Shown: piece by piece, positions 30,970 to 42,080 of the stretch
Position numbering within the stretch: position 1 is the first letter of the stretch
How the letters are laid out: the number at the start of each line of letters is the position of its first letter
Source of the DNA: Vibrio variabilis
GTDB lineage: Bacteria; Pseudomonadota; Gammaproteobacteria; Enterobacterales; Vibrionaceae
Assembly: GCF_003263785.1 (NCBI RefSeq)
Contig: NZ_JYJK01000044.1
Location: 1-64,000, forward strand
DNA length: 64,000 nt
Direction of reading: 5' to 3'
Program-made: the position numbers and the translations under genes
The notes under the pieces: model-generated
Told to the model about the DNA's origin: nothing
Database searches by the model: none
What the model saw: only the letters and a program-made list of their open reading frames with translations

Positions 30970-32407
30970 TTAGTCCGTGCCCCCACGGTAAGGGCGTCCA
31001 GCTTCAAGCTTGGCTGACCGACACCCACTGGCACGCTTTGTCCTGCTTTACCACACACGCCCACACCGCGGTCAATGGCTAGATCATTACCAACCATGGA
31101 CACTTGCTGCATCGCTTCAATGCCGGAACCAATTAGCGTTGCACCTTTCACAGGGGCTGTGATCTTACCATTCTCAATCAAGTACGCTTCTGAGGCTGAG
31201 AACACAAACTTACCCGAGGTGATGTCCACCTGACCACCACCAAAGTTTGGTGCATACAGACCTTTCTTCACCGTTGAGATGATCTCTTCAGGAGAGTGCT
31301 CACCCGGCAGCATGTAAGTGTTGGTCATACGTGGCATGGGTAAGTGAGCGTATGACTCACGGCGCGCATTACCCGTTGGGTTCACGCCCATAAGACGCGC
31401 ATTAAGCTTGTCTTGCAGGTAGCCTTTCAACACACCGTTTTCGATCAGGGTATTGTACTGACCATGTACACCTTCATCATCGACGTTGAGCGAGCCGCGC
31501 AAATCTTGCAGCGTGCCGTCATCAACAATGGTACAAAGATTTGAAGTCACTTGCTCGCCAACCTTGCCAGAGAAGACTGAAGATTCTTTACGGTTAAAAT
31601 CGCCTTCTAAACCATGGCCTACCGCTTCATGCAGTAGTACGCCCGGCCAACCCGCACCGAGCACTACAGCATCATGCCCGCTGGAGCATCAATCGCCTCA
31701 AGGTTAACCAGCGCTTGGCGAATCGCTTCGTCAGCGTAGTTGTAGGCAACCTGCTGGCCTTCTTCCGTTGATAGGAAGAAATCATAACCATAGCGACCAC
31801 CGCCACCCGCACTGCCACGTTCGCGACGCTCGCCTTTTTGCGCCAGTACGCTGATCGACAAACGAACCAATGGACGGACATCGCCGGCAAAGGTGCCATC
31901 GGTTGCTGCAACTAACATCTGTTCATACACACCGCTCAGGCTCACTGATACTTCTTTAACCAATGGTTCTTTGGTACGGATGTAGGCATCAAGCTGTTTC
32001 AGCAGCTCAGTTTTTTGCTGCTTTTCCCAGCTTTCCAGCGGGTTTACGGCTGCATAGTAAGCTTGGTTATCGCTGCGGATCAGCGCTTTAACTTGAGCGC
32101 TTTGACCTTGCTGGGCAATACCGCGAGCTGCGACTGCGCTCTGCTTCAACCCATCAAGGGTGATTTGGTCGGAATACGCAAAACCAGTTTTCTCACCAGT
32201 CACTGCGCGCACACCCACACCGCGATCGATGTTGAAAGAGCCATCTTTGATGATGCTGTCTTCAAGAACTAAAGATTCGTGCCAGCTGGATTGAAAGTAG
32301 ATATCTGCATAGTCAATTTGGCGAGTCGCAATGCTCGCTAGCGTAGCTTCAATATCTTGCTCAGAGAGACCCGTTGGGCCTAGTAGCGCGTCTTCTATGC
32401 GTTCCAT
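30970..32407 (-). CDS. tldD: Metalloprotease TldD (two frameshifts in this sequence)
   Basis: TldD forms a heterodimer with TldE/PmbA that degrades unfolded peptides and matures microcin B17 and CcdA in E. coli. The metal motif [11 protein letters not shown] is visible. Two one-base deletions are needed: one near 31664-31673, just before [17 protein letters not shown], and one G in the run at 30980-30984. The second converts a nonsense tail into the expected LTVGGTD followed by TAA at 30970-30972, outside the terminator hairpin. The repaired length is 479, near E. coli's 481. Last gene of the minus-strand block that begins at mreB. Confidence 0.93.
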
Positions 32408-32432
32408 ATTTGATTGCTCTTAATAAGTATAA

Positions 32433-33257
32433 TTAGTGGAGATGTTGCTCGAAGCGGATATGCTTAGCGACAGGCATGCTCTGTCTTACCTCTTCGACCA
32501 CATCAAAATTCAATTCGGCAGTAATGGTGCCCGCTTGCTGCTCAAGTTGGCCTTGGATCTCTCCCCAAGGCGACACCACCATAGAGCGCCCCCAAGTCTC
32601 TCGACCGCATGGGTGAGTACCACATTGGTTAGCGGCAACGATCCAGCATTGGTTTTCGATGGCTCTCGCTCGCAGCAGCACTTCCCAATGCGCCTTGCCA
32701 GTCACCGCAGTAAATGCAGCTGGCACGACAATCACATTCGCCCCTTGCGACCTAAGCGCGCAGTACAAGTGCGGAAAGCGCAAATCATAACAGATAGATA
32801 GCCCAATCGCGCCAAAATCTGTCGGCACCATAGCGATGTTGCCCCCAGCCTTAAAGGTTTCGGACTCTCGATAAGTCTTGTGAGCATCATTCACATCGAC
32901 GTCAAACATGTGCAGCTTGTCGTAGTGATTCATACGCTGACCATTACTGTCAAAGACCAATGTAGTGGTCGACACTTCGCTGTCGGAAAGGCGAATAGGG
33001 AAGCTGCCAATGATCAGATTCACGCTATATTGCTTAGCAAGATTGGCGAGCTTGGTTTGAAACTCCCCTTTGCCCAAGTATTCTGCGTGTTGGTGGTAGT
33101 CTCGGCGCTGGCCGAATACCAACGCATTTTCAGGCGTAAGTATCCAGCGCATACCTTTGTCTGCCAAGAACGCGACTTTTTGCTCAATGTGCTCAAAGTT
33201 ACGTTGCGGATCTGGCCCCGAGGTCATTTGTATGATTCCAAAGCGTTCCATGCTCAT
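32433..33257 (-). CDS. Nitrilase-family carbon-nitrogen hydrolase
   Basis: A 274-residue amidohydrolase of the nitrilase superfamily, closest in pattern to the Nit1/YbeM deaminated-glutathione amidase group. The Glu-Lys-Cys triad is visible in TPENAL, YDKLHMFD and SICYDLRFP. I set the start at MSMERFGIIQM (33257); AAAGGAG overlaps the yhdP stop 7 bases upstream. The frame is open further upstream through yhdP. It sits between yhdP and tldD, a conserved vibrio and enteric arrangement; its substrate is inferred from family only. Confidence 0.88.
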   Translation of the reverse strand: MSMERFGIIQMTSGPDPQRNFEHIEQKVAFLADKGMRWILTPENALVFGQRRDYHQHAEYLGKGEFQTKLANLAKQYSVNLIIGSFPIRLSDSEVSTTTLVFDSNGQRMNHYDKLHMFDVDVNDAHKTYRESETFKAGGNIAMVPTDFGAIGLSICYDLRFPHLYCALRSQGANVIVVPAAFTAVTGKAHWEVLLRARAIENQCWIVAANQCGTHPCGRETWGRSMVVSPWGEIQGQLEQQAGTITAELNFDVVEEVRQSMPVAKHIRFEQHLH

Positions 33258-33264
33258 AGACGAC

Positions 33265-36200
33265 TTATTTCTCCTTTCTAAGTTCCTCGGGCAACTTGTA
33301 TTCCCCTTTACTACGGGATATTTCACTCACGGTCGGTGAATCAAGCGATCCTTTTACTGAGTAGTTGACTTGAGTGACTACCTCAACAACCGGTGAAATC
33401 ACGGTTGTCACAGCCAGCACCACTAGCGCCGTTTGTGGCGTGACCGCAAACGCGGTGATGATAGGAATACCAGAGGTCATATCTGGGGTAAAGCTCACCT
33501 CTGCATCTACCGTTTGTTTAGAAAGATCCGCCAAACCTTTGATTCTCATATCACCGGCTACCGCATCCATCTTGATATCGTTGGTGACAAACACACCATC
33601 ACGCACTCGGCCGCTGCCTGTAATCGAGTTAAAGGCCATGCCTTTATCAAACACGTCCGAGAAATCGAGCTGCATCTTGCGAATGATAGAGTCCAAACTG
33701 AACAAACCAAGTAGCGCGCTGCGCCGCTAACATCGGAGATCACCCCTTTGCCAAGCTTAGTATTCATGTCACCATTCACGGTATCAAGGCGCATTGACCA
33801 AGGTGCCCCTTCCCAATCGAGCTTAGCGTTCATTTCAAACGGTGCCCGTTGGATACCGGTTGTAATGCCAAAGCGCTCCATAAGGTCACTGTTGTTTTCA
33901 CCTTTAACCGCGAAGTTCACTTGTGTCTTATTCTGGTCGCCAGACACCATCCAGTTGCCATCAATATCCACTTGGTTGGCACCACTGGACAATTGCAGTT
34001 TATTCCAAACTAGCTTGTTGCCCTGCCTAGAAACGTCCATGTCGACCTTACCCACTTTGTAGCCTTGGAACCAAAAGTTATCAACGGTCAACAAGGTATC
34101 GGGTAGCGCGTCAAATAAGGAGCGCTCAAAATCAGTCACACTCGGTGCGTCTGGGTTTTCTTGAGTGATGATCGACTCATCTTGGTCAGCAATCTCATCA
34201 AGCTCCGGCACATAAATATGAAGGCGGCTCAAAGCAACATGAAGCTCATTGTTATCACTGTAACTGGCTTCACCTTTCGCCTCTTGGCTATCCAGTGCAA
34301 ACTGCCAACCACCCTTTTTATATCTAGCATCGAAATTAACATCGTGCCATTCAATTCCGCCTAATATCAGCTCTTTAGCTTCTACACTGGCACGCTTTGG
34401 CAGTGGCAACTCTGGCTTCGGTAAGTCATCCAGCACCGCTTTTTGGTCACTCGGTGGCTCTTTAAATACCTCACTCCACTTATCAAAATCGATAGTGTCT
34501 GAACGCACTTGGAAGTGATGGCCGACAATTGGGCTAATTTTAAAGCCGCCCTCTCCAAGCACCAGGTTGGTTGCCTTTAGCACAGGAACTTGTTGGGTAA
34601 TATCAATCTCAGTCTGATATTTCACCGACGGCAATTGCAAACGAGCAGTAATATTTTCCTGGTTGCCTGAAGCCTGAAGCCTTGCTTTACCTGCGTCACC
34701 AAACGACTTGCTCAGTGGATAAGGGTAATCGCTGGCAATAGTGACTAGGTTTGCATCCAAATCAAGCTGATAAGTAAAGCCCACATCATTGAGCTGGATG
34801 TCGACATCTAAGTGCCAAGGTGCATGGCCTGATAAGCGGCTGACGACCTTGTCACCAATGTAAGGCTCTAGCGGCTTGGTGCTCCAGTCACCAACGGAGT
34901 TAATCTTCACCGCATAGCCATTACTTGCATTTTGTCCTTGGAAGTCCAAATTGATTGGCTGATCAAGCAAGTTCGCAGACAATCCCGTCGCCTTAACCAC
35001 ATCATTATCGAATTCAATACGACCGGAAACTTGCTCAAGTGTCATCGGCGGAGCGTCAATCTCAACATGGTTATCACTTAGTTCAGCATGACCCCAAGCT
35101 CTAGATGGCGTGTCATCGCCGCCAAAAGGAATATAAAGCTGGAAGTCGGCATTAACATCGCCGCTAACTTGAACCGCTGTTAGCGCGGCACCAACCGAGT
35201 CCACCAAAGGTGAAGCGGTCATATAATCACGTACCGCACTGCCTTTACCCGCCGCTTTCGCTTCAATTTCGAGGTGGCCATCGCCACGAAGCTCGGGAAT
35301 CCGACCGGTTATCCGCTGCCCTTTCACATCCATTAAAGTCGCAGAGCGCGAATCGAGATACATGCTCTCGTTTTGGAACAACAGGTCAAGCTGCAGATCT
35401 GTTAGTGGCGGCCAGTTAGTGTCAAAGCTAAATTTTGCATCTCGCAGGCCAACAAACGCCTGGAACATACCGTTGTTATCTCGATATGGGAAATCAGAGA
35501 GCTTGCCGTACCACAAGAGCTTAGAGGTGTTAACACGACCTGCTTGAATCGCTGCCGATAGATAGTCAGTTAAGCTCTGTCCCATTGCTAGCGTTGGCAG
35601 ATAGCGCCAGACTTCCCCTGCGTTGTATAGATCCGCCTCAGCATAGAAAGACAAAAACGGACTGTCATTTTTAGGGAAATCGAGCCTAAATGCACCGAGC
35701 ACCTGCAGATCAGGCGTAGCAGCCGTGACTTTATCCGACCAAAGCGACCAGCCTTGTTCACCATGATTATCCCAGTGGATGTCAACCAAACCTTGTTTGA
35801 TATTCAATGGTGCTTGGAATACATCACCGTATGGGAACTTGTCATCAATCACCGACACTCGCGCATAAGCACGCTCAGTGTTACCGCGCAGATGGCCAGA
35901 AACATGAGAAAATCCCGGTAGCAGCCCCATTGAGAGAGCGACATTTGCTTTAATGACGCCGAATACTTAATCGAATCAGTACCAGCAAGTTGAGAAACAC
36001 GGATGTCTTCAATACGGCCGCCCGGGTTAAGTCTTGATAGCCACTCATCAATGGTCTCGTTGTTGGCCAATGTCGCCAACGGTTTTAAGCTATCAACATC
36101 GAGCTCGGAGATATTAACTTGCCATTGATTTTCACGATTCCAATCAACAGCAATATCCAGCTCAGGCCAAGTCACTTCATCAGTACGCGCCTGCACTTGG

Positions 36201-37155
36201 TGTACATTCAACTGCCAACCGAGGTGGATGGCAGTAGATGCAATACCGCAGATTCAACGATGAGGTCATGTTGCTGATTATCTCTTTTCCAACTGAGTTC
36301 AGAAGGAAGCACATCCAAATAGACTTCTTTGGCTTTGCTATTATCTAGCTCAAGCCAAGCTCTTAGGCTGACCGAGCCTGATTGAATGCCCGTTTGCTGC
36401 TTCTGCTCATCCGATAGCCAAGGAGACAGTGACATCTCATCCACAGTGACATAAAAGTCCCCAGTCACACTGGTGAGAGAGCCATTATCAACAAAGTCCG
36501 CTCGAACTTCGAGCGCATTGAGGTTGGCATCGGCAATAGACACCACACCTTGCGCTAAGTGGCGACGTTTTTCGTTACGCCATTGCAAGTTCTCAATATC
36601 GAGCTGTCGCTCCTCGCCCGAAATGGAAGTATAGAAAAGAGTCGACTTCTCGACAGTAAACCTATCAAGTTGTCTCAGCAGTAAGTTATCCAGACGTTGA
36701 ATCAACTGCTCACCGCTTTTCGCTGGCACGTTGGCTGCCGGCTCGGACGGTTCACTCTCCGCCGCCTTGAGCAGATCCACCGAACGAACGTCTAGCGTCA
36801 TACCGTTGATCACCATATCCGCCAAGACAGGCTGACGCTGCAACACGGTTTGTACCAGGTCGAACTCAAGTTCAAGGTTGGTCACATCAAACTGGGTTTC
36901 AGGACTGTCAGGAAGACCGACAGATACCCCTTGCAGTGAAATTGACGGGTGAGTGTTACGCCAGAAACCACGTACGTCTTTGAGCGAGACGTTCAACCCG
37001 GTTCCTTGGTTTATCCAAGTAACAATCTCAGGTTGGACTTTGTTCAGTTGAGGCAGGCCGACACGCAGCACTGTGACCGTGGAGGCAAGCAACACCAGCA
37101 CGGTCAGTAATAGCCAGAGAAATAGGCGTATGATTTGATTAACGCGAGGACTCAC
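33265..37155 (-). CDS. yhdP: AsmA-like phospholipid transport protein YhdP (three frameshifts in this sequence)
   Basis: YhdP is a long AsmA-like bridge protein that, with TamB and YdbH, carries phospholipids to the outer membrane. An N-terminal membrane helix (LFLWLLLTVLVLLASTVTVL) anchors a very large beta-rich periplasmic part. Four frame segments join after single-base restorations near 36215 (TSVGWQLNVHQVQ), at the G-run 35926-35930 (SQWGLLPGFSHVSGH) and near 33716 (AARLLGLFSLDSI), giving 1297 residues, close to the 1266 of E. coli. The C-terminus keeps the AsmA_2-like FAVTPQTALVVLAVTTVISPVVEV segment. Confidence 0.92.
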
Positions 37156-37165
37156 AAACTTCTCA

Positions 37166-38635
37166 TCACATCATAACAACATCGAATTGTTCTTGAATAT
37201 ACAGGGGTTCCGCTTGAATACGCACTTGCTTACCAATAAAGACTTCAAGCTCTGCGAGTGCATGAGACTCTTCACCTTCTAGCGCCTCTGCAACAGCAGG
37301 TGCCGCGTAAACCACAAATTTGTCAGCATCGTAAGCTCGGTTAACTCGGGTGATCTCACGTAGGATCTCATAACAGACGGTTTCCACCGTTTTCACCGAA
37401 CCACGTCCTTCACAAGTTGGACAACCGCTACACAATACATGTTCAATACTTTCACGGGTGCGCTTACGAGTCATTTCCACCAAACCAAGCTGAGTAAAGC
37501 CATTGATGTTGGTTTTTACGCGATCTTTTGACAGTGCCGCTTCAAGAGAAGCCAAAACACGCTGGCGGTGTTCATCCAAACCCATGTCAATGAAATCAAT
37601 AATGATAATACCACCTAGGTTACGCAGCCTCAGCTGACGAGCAATCGCCTGAGTCGCTTCGACATTGGTATTAAAGATGGTCTCTTCAAGGTTGCGGCGA
37701 CCAACGAATGCACCTGTATTGATATCTACCGTGGTCATGGCTTCGGTTTGATCAATGATCAAATAGCCGCCCGATTTAAGGTCAACCTTGCGCTCCAGTG
37801 AACGCTGAATTTCGTTCTCCGTATCGAACATGTCGAAGATCGGCTTATCACCTTCATAGAGTTCCAACAGTGATTCTAATTCTGGAACAAATTCGCTGGT
37901 AAACTCTTTTAGACTCTCGAATATCAAACGAGAATCGACCTGAATGCGGGTGATTTCGGTACCAACAAAATCACGCAAAATACGATGTGCTAAGCCTAGC
38001 TCACCATACAAGGTCGAACGCGTCTTGTATTTAGTACGGCGCTCGTTGATTTTAGTCCAAAGGCGCTTAAGAAACGCGGCATCTTGCGCCAGCTCTTTCT
38101 CATTCGCACCTTCGGCCGCGGTACGAATAATGAACCCACCATTCTCGTCGCAGTAATCGGCAACAACTCGCTTAAGGCGCAGGCGTTCATCTTCACTTTC
38201 AATGCGCTGTGACACACCTACGTGGCTCGCTCCAGGCATGAATACCAAGTATCGTGAAGGTAGGGTAATGTCGGTGGTTAGGCGAGCGCCTTTGGTGCCC
38301 AGCGGGTCTTTGACCACTTGCACAACAATATCTTGCCCTTGACGGACTAACTCAGAGATGTCGCGTACTTGAAACTGTTTTTTCTCGTTCTCTGCGACAC
38401 ATTCGGTATGAGGGACAATATCGGAGGCATGAAGAAACGCGGCCTTTTCCAGACCGATATCGACGAACGCCGCTTGCATCCCCGGAAGCACGCGACTGAC
38501 TTTGCCTTTGTAGATGTTCCCTACGATGCCTCGTTTGGCTTCGCGTTCAATGTGGACTTCTTGGAGAATTCCACTCTCTATCATCGCAACTCTTGTTTCA
38601 CTGGGAGTTACGTTTATCAACAGCTCTGCACTCAT
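37166..38635 (-). CDS. rng: Ribonuclease G
   Basis: RNase G is an endoribonuclease of the RNase E/G family, maturing the 5' end of 16S rRNA and decaying some mRNAs. The 489 residues hold the N-terminal S1 domain (KRGIVGNIYKGKVSRVLPGMQAAFVDIG), the DNase-I-like catalytic part with DQTEAMTTVDINTG and IIIDFIDM, and the zinc-link cysteines in LCSGCPTCEGRG. It lies between maf and yhdP as in E. coli. Confidence 0.97.
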   Translation of the reverse strand: MSAELLINVTPSETRVAMIESGILQEVHIEREAKRGIVGNIYKGKVSRVLPGMQAAFVDIGLEKAAFLHASDIVPHTECVAENEKKQFQVRDISELVRQGQDIVVQVVKDPLGTKGARLTTDITLPSRYLVFMPGASHVGVSQRIESEDERLRLKRVVADYCDENGGFIIRTAAEGANEKELAQDAAFLKRLWTKINERRTKYKTRSTLYGELGLAHRILRDFVGTEITRIQVDSRLIFESLKEFTSEFVPELESLLELYEGDKPIFDMFDTENEIQRSLERKVDLKSGGYLIIDQTEAMTTVDINTGAFVGRRNLEETIFNTNVEATQAIARQLRLRNLGGIIIIDFIDMGLDEHRQRVLASLEAALSKDRVKTNINGFTQLGLVEMTRKRTRESIEHVLCSGCPTCEGRGSVKTVETVCYEILREITRVNRAYDADKFVVYAAPAVAEALEGEESHALAELEVFIGKQVRIQAEPLYIQEQFDVVMM

Positions 38636-38653
38636 GAGCGCACCTCAATATTT

Positions 38654-39238
38654 TTAATTATTTATAAATTCTTGCAAGAGCTGGTCAGTTTCATACAGCG
38701 GCAGTCCCACTACGGCGTAATAGCTGCCCTCGATCCGAGTAACAAAACGCCCACCTAATCCTTGGATACCATAACTGCCAGCTTTATCTTTCGGTTCACC
38801 ACTTTGCCAATATCGTTCTATTTCTTGTTGGCTGAGTGTTTTGAACCACACATCCGTGGTCACCACCACCGATGCTTGCTTTAATTCGCTTACCACGCTG
38901 ACCGCGGTCAGCACTTGGTGTTTTTGACCGGACATGGCACTCAACATGCGGTTGGCGTGGTCAAAGTCGTGCGGTTTTTCCAATACATGACCATCGAGCA
39001 CAACTACGGTATCAGACCCCACGACCACACTGCTTTGGTCGCTTAACGCCAGACCAGCCTGTGCCTTTTCTAGCGACAAGCGCGCCACGTATTCTTCTGG
39101 CGCTTCACTCTCTTGCTGCTGCTCTTCAATGTCTGGGCTAACAATGGAAAATTCGTAGCCCAGTTGAGTCAATAATTCTCTGCGGCGTGGTGATGTGGAC
39201 GCCAATACAACGCGTGATACAGACTGATTATCTGACAT
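38654..39238 (-). CDS. maf: Maf-like nucleotide pyrophosphatase (YhdE type)
   Basis: Maf proteins hydrolyse non-canonical or normal nucleoside triphosphates; the YhdE subfamily favours dTTP and UTP. The 194-residue product shows LASTSPRRRELL at the N-terminus, EYVARLSLEKA and VVVGSDTVVVLDG, the family signature. It overlaps the end of mreD by 11 bases, suggesting coupled translation. Confidence 0.94.
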   Translation of the reverse strand: MSDNQSVSRVVLASTSPRRRELLTQLGYEFSIVSPDIEEQQQESEAPEEYVARLSLEKAQAGLALSDQSSVVVGSDTVVVLDGHVLEKPHDFDHANRMLSAMSGQKHQVLTAVSVVSELKQASVVVTTDVWFKTLSQQEIERYWQSGEPKDKAGSYGIQGLGGRFVTRIEGSYYAVVGLPLYETDQLLQEFINN

Positions 39239-39716
39239 GCCAATGCCTTCTTACTCGACGTAGCAGTAAAAACATCCATGGCCAGAGTATACAGTTAATC
39301 AAACCGCTCCACAGCGACATTGGATTAAAAGTCACGTCTTGGATCAAATACTCGCCGAAAAAGATGCACACTTCGAGCACCATAGACAACAGCGCCATAA
39401 TGGTTGCCTGTTGCCACAATGCCATGTTTCTCAATACCAAAAAGTTAAGCGCGATGACGTAAACCACAATCGACATCATCATGCCACGTATGCCAAGCGT
39501 CGAACCAACAAGCAGATCCCACACTAAGCCAACAAACAAGGCAGTTCCGACATTCACGCGATGCGGCAGTGCCAGCACCCAGTAACCGAGCACCAAAAAT
39601 AGCCATGAAGGGCGGACAAAATCCAAAACGCCCGGCCAAGGGATGGTTTGCAGCACCAACGCCACCAGCAGCGACGTACCAATCACCATATGACTGCGAA
39701 AAGAGCTGTTAACCAT
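39228..39716 (-). CDS. mreD: Rod shape-determining protein MreD
   Basis: MreD is an inner-membrane component of the elongasome. The 162-residue protein is almost entirely hydrophobic with about five helices, and it contains the WPGVLDFVRPSWLFLVLGYWVL and VGLVWDLLVGSTLG segments recognisable in MreD. It follows mreC by 17 bases and overlaps maf. Confidence 0.95.
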   Translation of the reverse strand: MVNSSFRSHMVIGTSLLVALVLQTIPWPGVLDFVRPSWLFLVLGYWVLALPHRVNVGTALFVGLVWDLLVGSTLGIRGMMMSIVVYVIALNFLVLRNMALWQQATIMALLSMVLEVCIFFGEYLIQDVTFNPMSLWSGLINCILWPWMFLLLRRVRRHWHVR

Positions 39717-39733
39717 AATTGTGTGTTAATCCT

Positions 39734-40597
39734 TTATTCTGCATTGAGGATGTCTTCCACTTCTTGCTGCTGCCTATCATTATTCGGCCAGATCAAAAGT
39801 AGGTAGCGCAAACGGTCAAAATCAACCACCGGCTCTGCGATGATGTTAGCGAACTCACGACGATTATCGCGTTGCACCGATTTTACGTGCGCCACCGGAT
39901 AACCTTCAGGGTAAATACCGCCAAGACCAGAGGTCACTAGAAGATCGTCAGGCTGAATATCGGTACTGGTAGGAATGTGCTCGAGTTGGATCTCATCAAT
40001 AGAGCCGTTACCAGAGCCAATAACACGGATGTCATTGCGGATCACCTGTACCGGGATCGCACTGTTGGTATCCGTTAATAGCATAATTCGGCTATTGTGC
40101 GCCCCAACGAATGTCACCTGACCGACAATACCGTTTTCATTGATAACCGGCTGACCTTCGTAAACACCATCAATACGACCTTTATCGATCACCACTTGGT
40201 GACGATAAGGAGAGGTGTCTACCGCCATCACCTCGGTGACCACTTTCTTCTCATCTCTCACAAAAGACGAGCCAAGTAGTTCCCGGAAACGCTGGTTCTC
40301 TTCACGATATTGATCGAGCAAGATAAGATCGCTTTTCAGGCGCAGTACTTCACGCTTGAGGTTGATGTTCTGCTCAGCCAAGCCTTGACGGGTATTGAGA
40401 CGCTCATAGACACCATCAAACATGCTACGCGGTAAGTTGGCAGCATATTGAATAGGCGCAACGGCACTGTTCAGCAGATAGCGGAAATTGGAGAATGTGT
40501 CTAAACGACTATCAGCCAGCATTAAGCCGGCTGATAGAGTTACAGCAAGAAATAACCGAAGTTGTAAGGACGGACCTCGACCAAATATTGGTTTCAT
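39734..40597 (-). CDS. mreC: Rod shape-determining protein MreC
   Basis: MreC is a bitopic inner-membrane protein that links MreB to periplasmic wall synthases. The 287 residues have a short cytoplasmic tail starting MKPIFGRGPSLQLRLF, one membrane helix, a coiled coil (about 60-105) with LRLKSDLILLDQYREENQRFRELL, and the beta-rich core with GIVGQVTFVGAHNSRIMLLTD. Second gene of mreBCD. Confidence 0.96.
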   Translation of the reverse strand: MKPIFGRGPSLQLRLFLAVTLSAGLMLADSRLDTFSNFRYLLNSAVAPIQYAANLPRSMFDGVYERLNTRQGLAEQNINLKREVLRLKSDLILLDQYREENQRFRELLGSSFVRDEKKVVTEVMAVDTSPYRHQVVIDKGRIDGVYEGQPVINENGIVGQVTFVGAHNSRIMLLTDTNSAIPVQVIRNDIRVIGSGNGSIDEIQLEHIPTSTDIQPDDLLVTSGLGGIYPEGYPVAHVKSVQRDNRREFANIIAEPVVDFDRLRYLLLIWPNNDRQQQEVEDILNAE

Positions 40598-40658
40598 GTA
40601 CTCATAACCTTGATGCGGACTCTAGTTTCAGTACCACACCAAAACTAGAGAGAAACCA

Positions 40659-42080
<1,422 letters not shown>

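Noticed and set aside
33256..33326. Longer nitrilase start at 33326
   Set aside because: It would overlap the end of yhdP and lacks a ribosome site; MSMERF at 33257 fits the family N-terminus.
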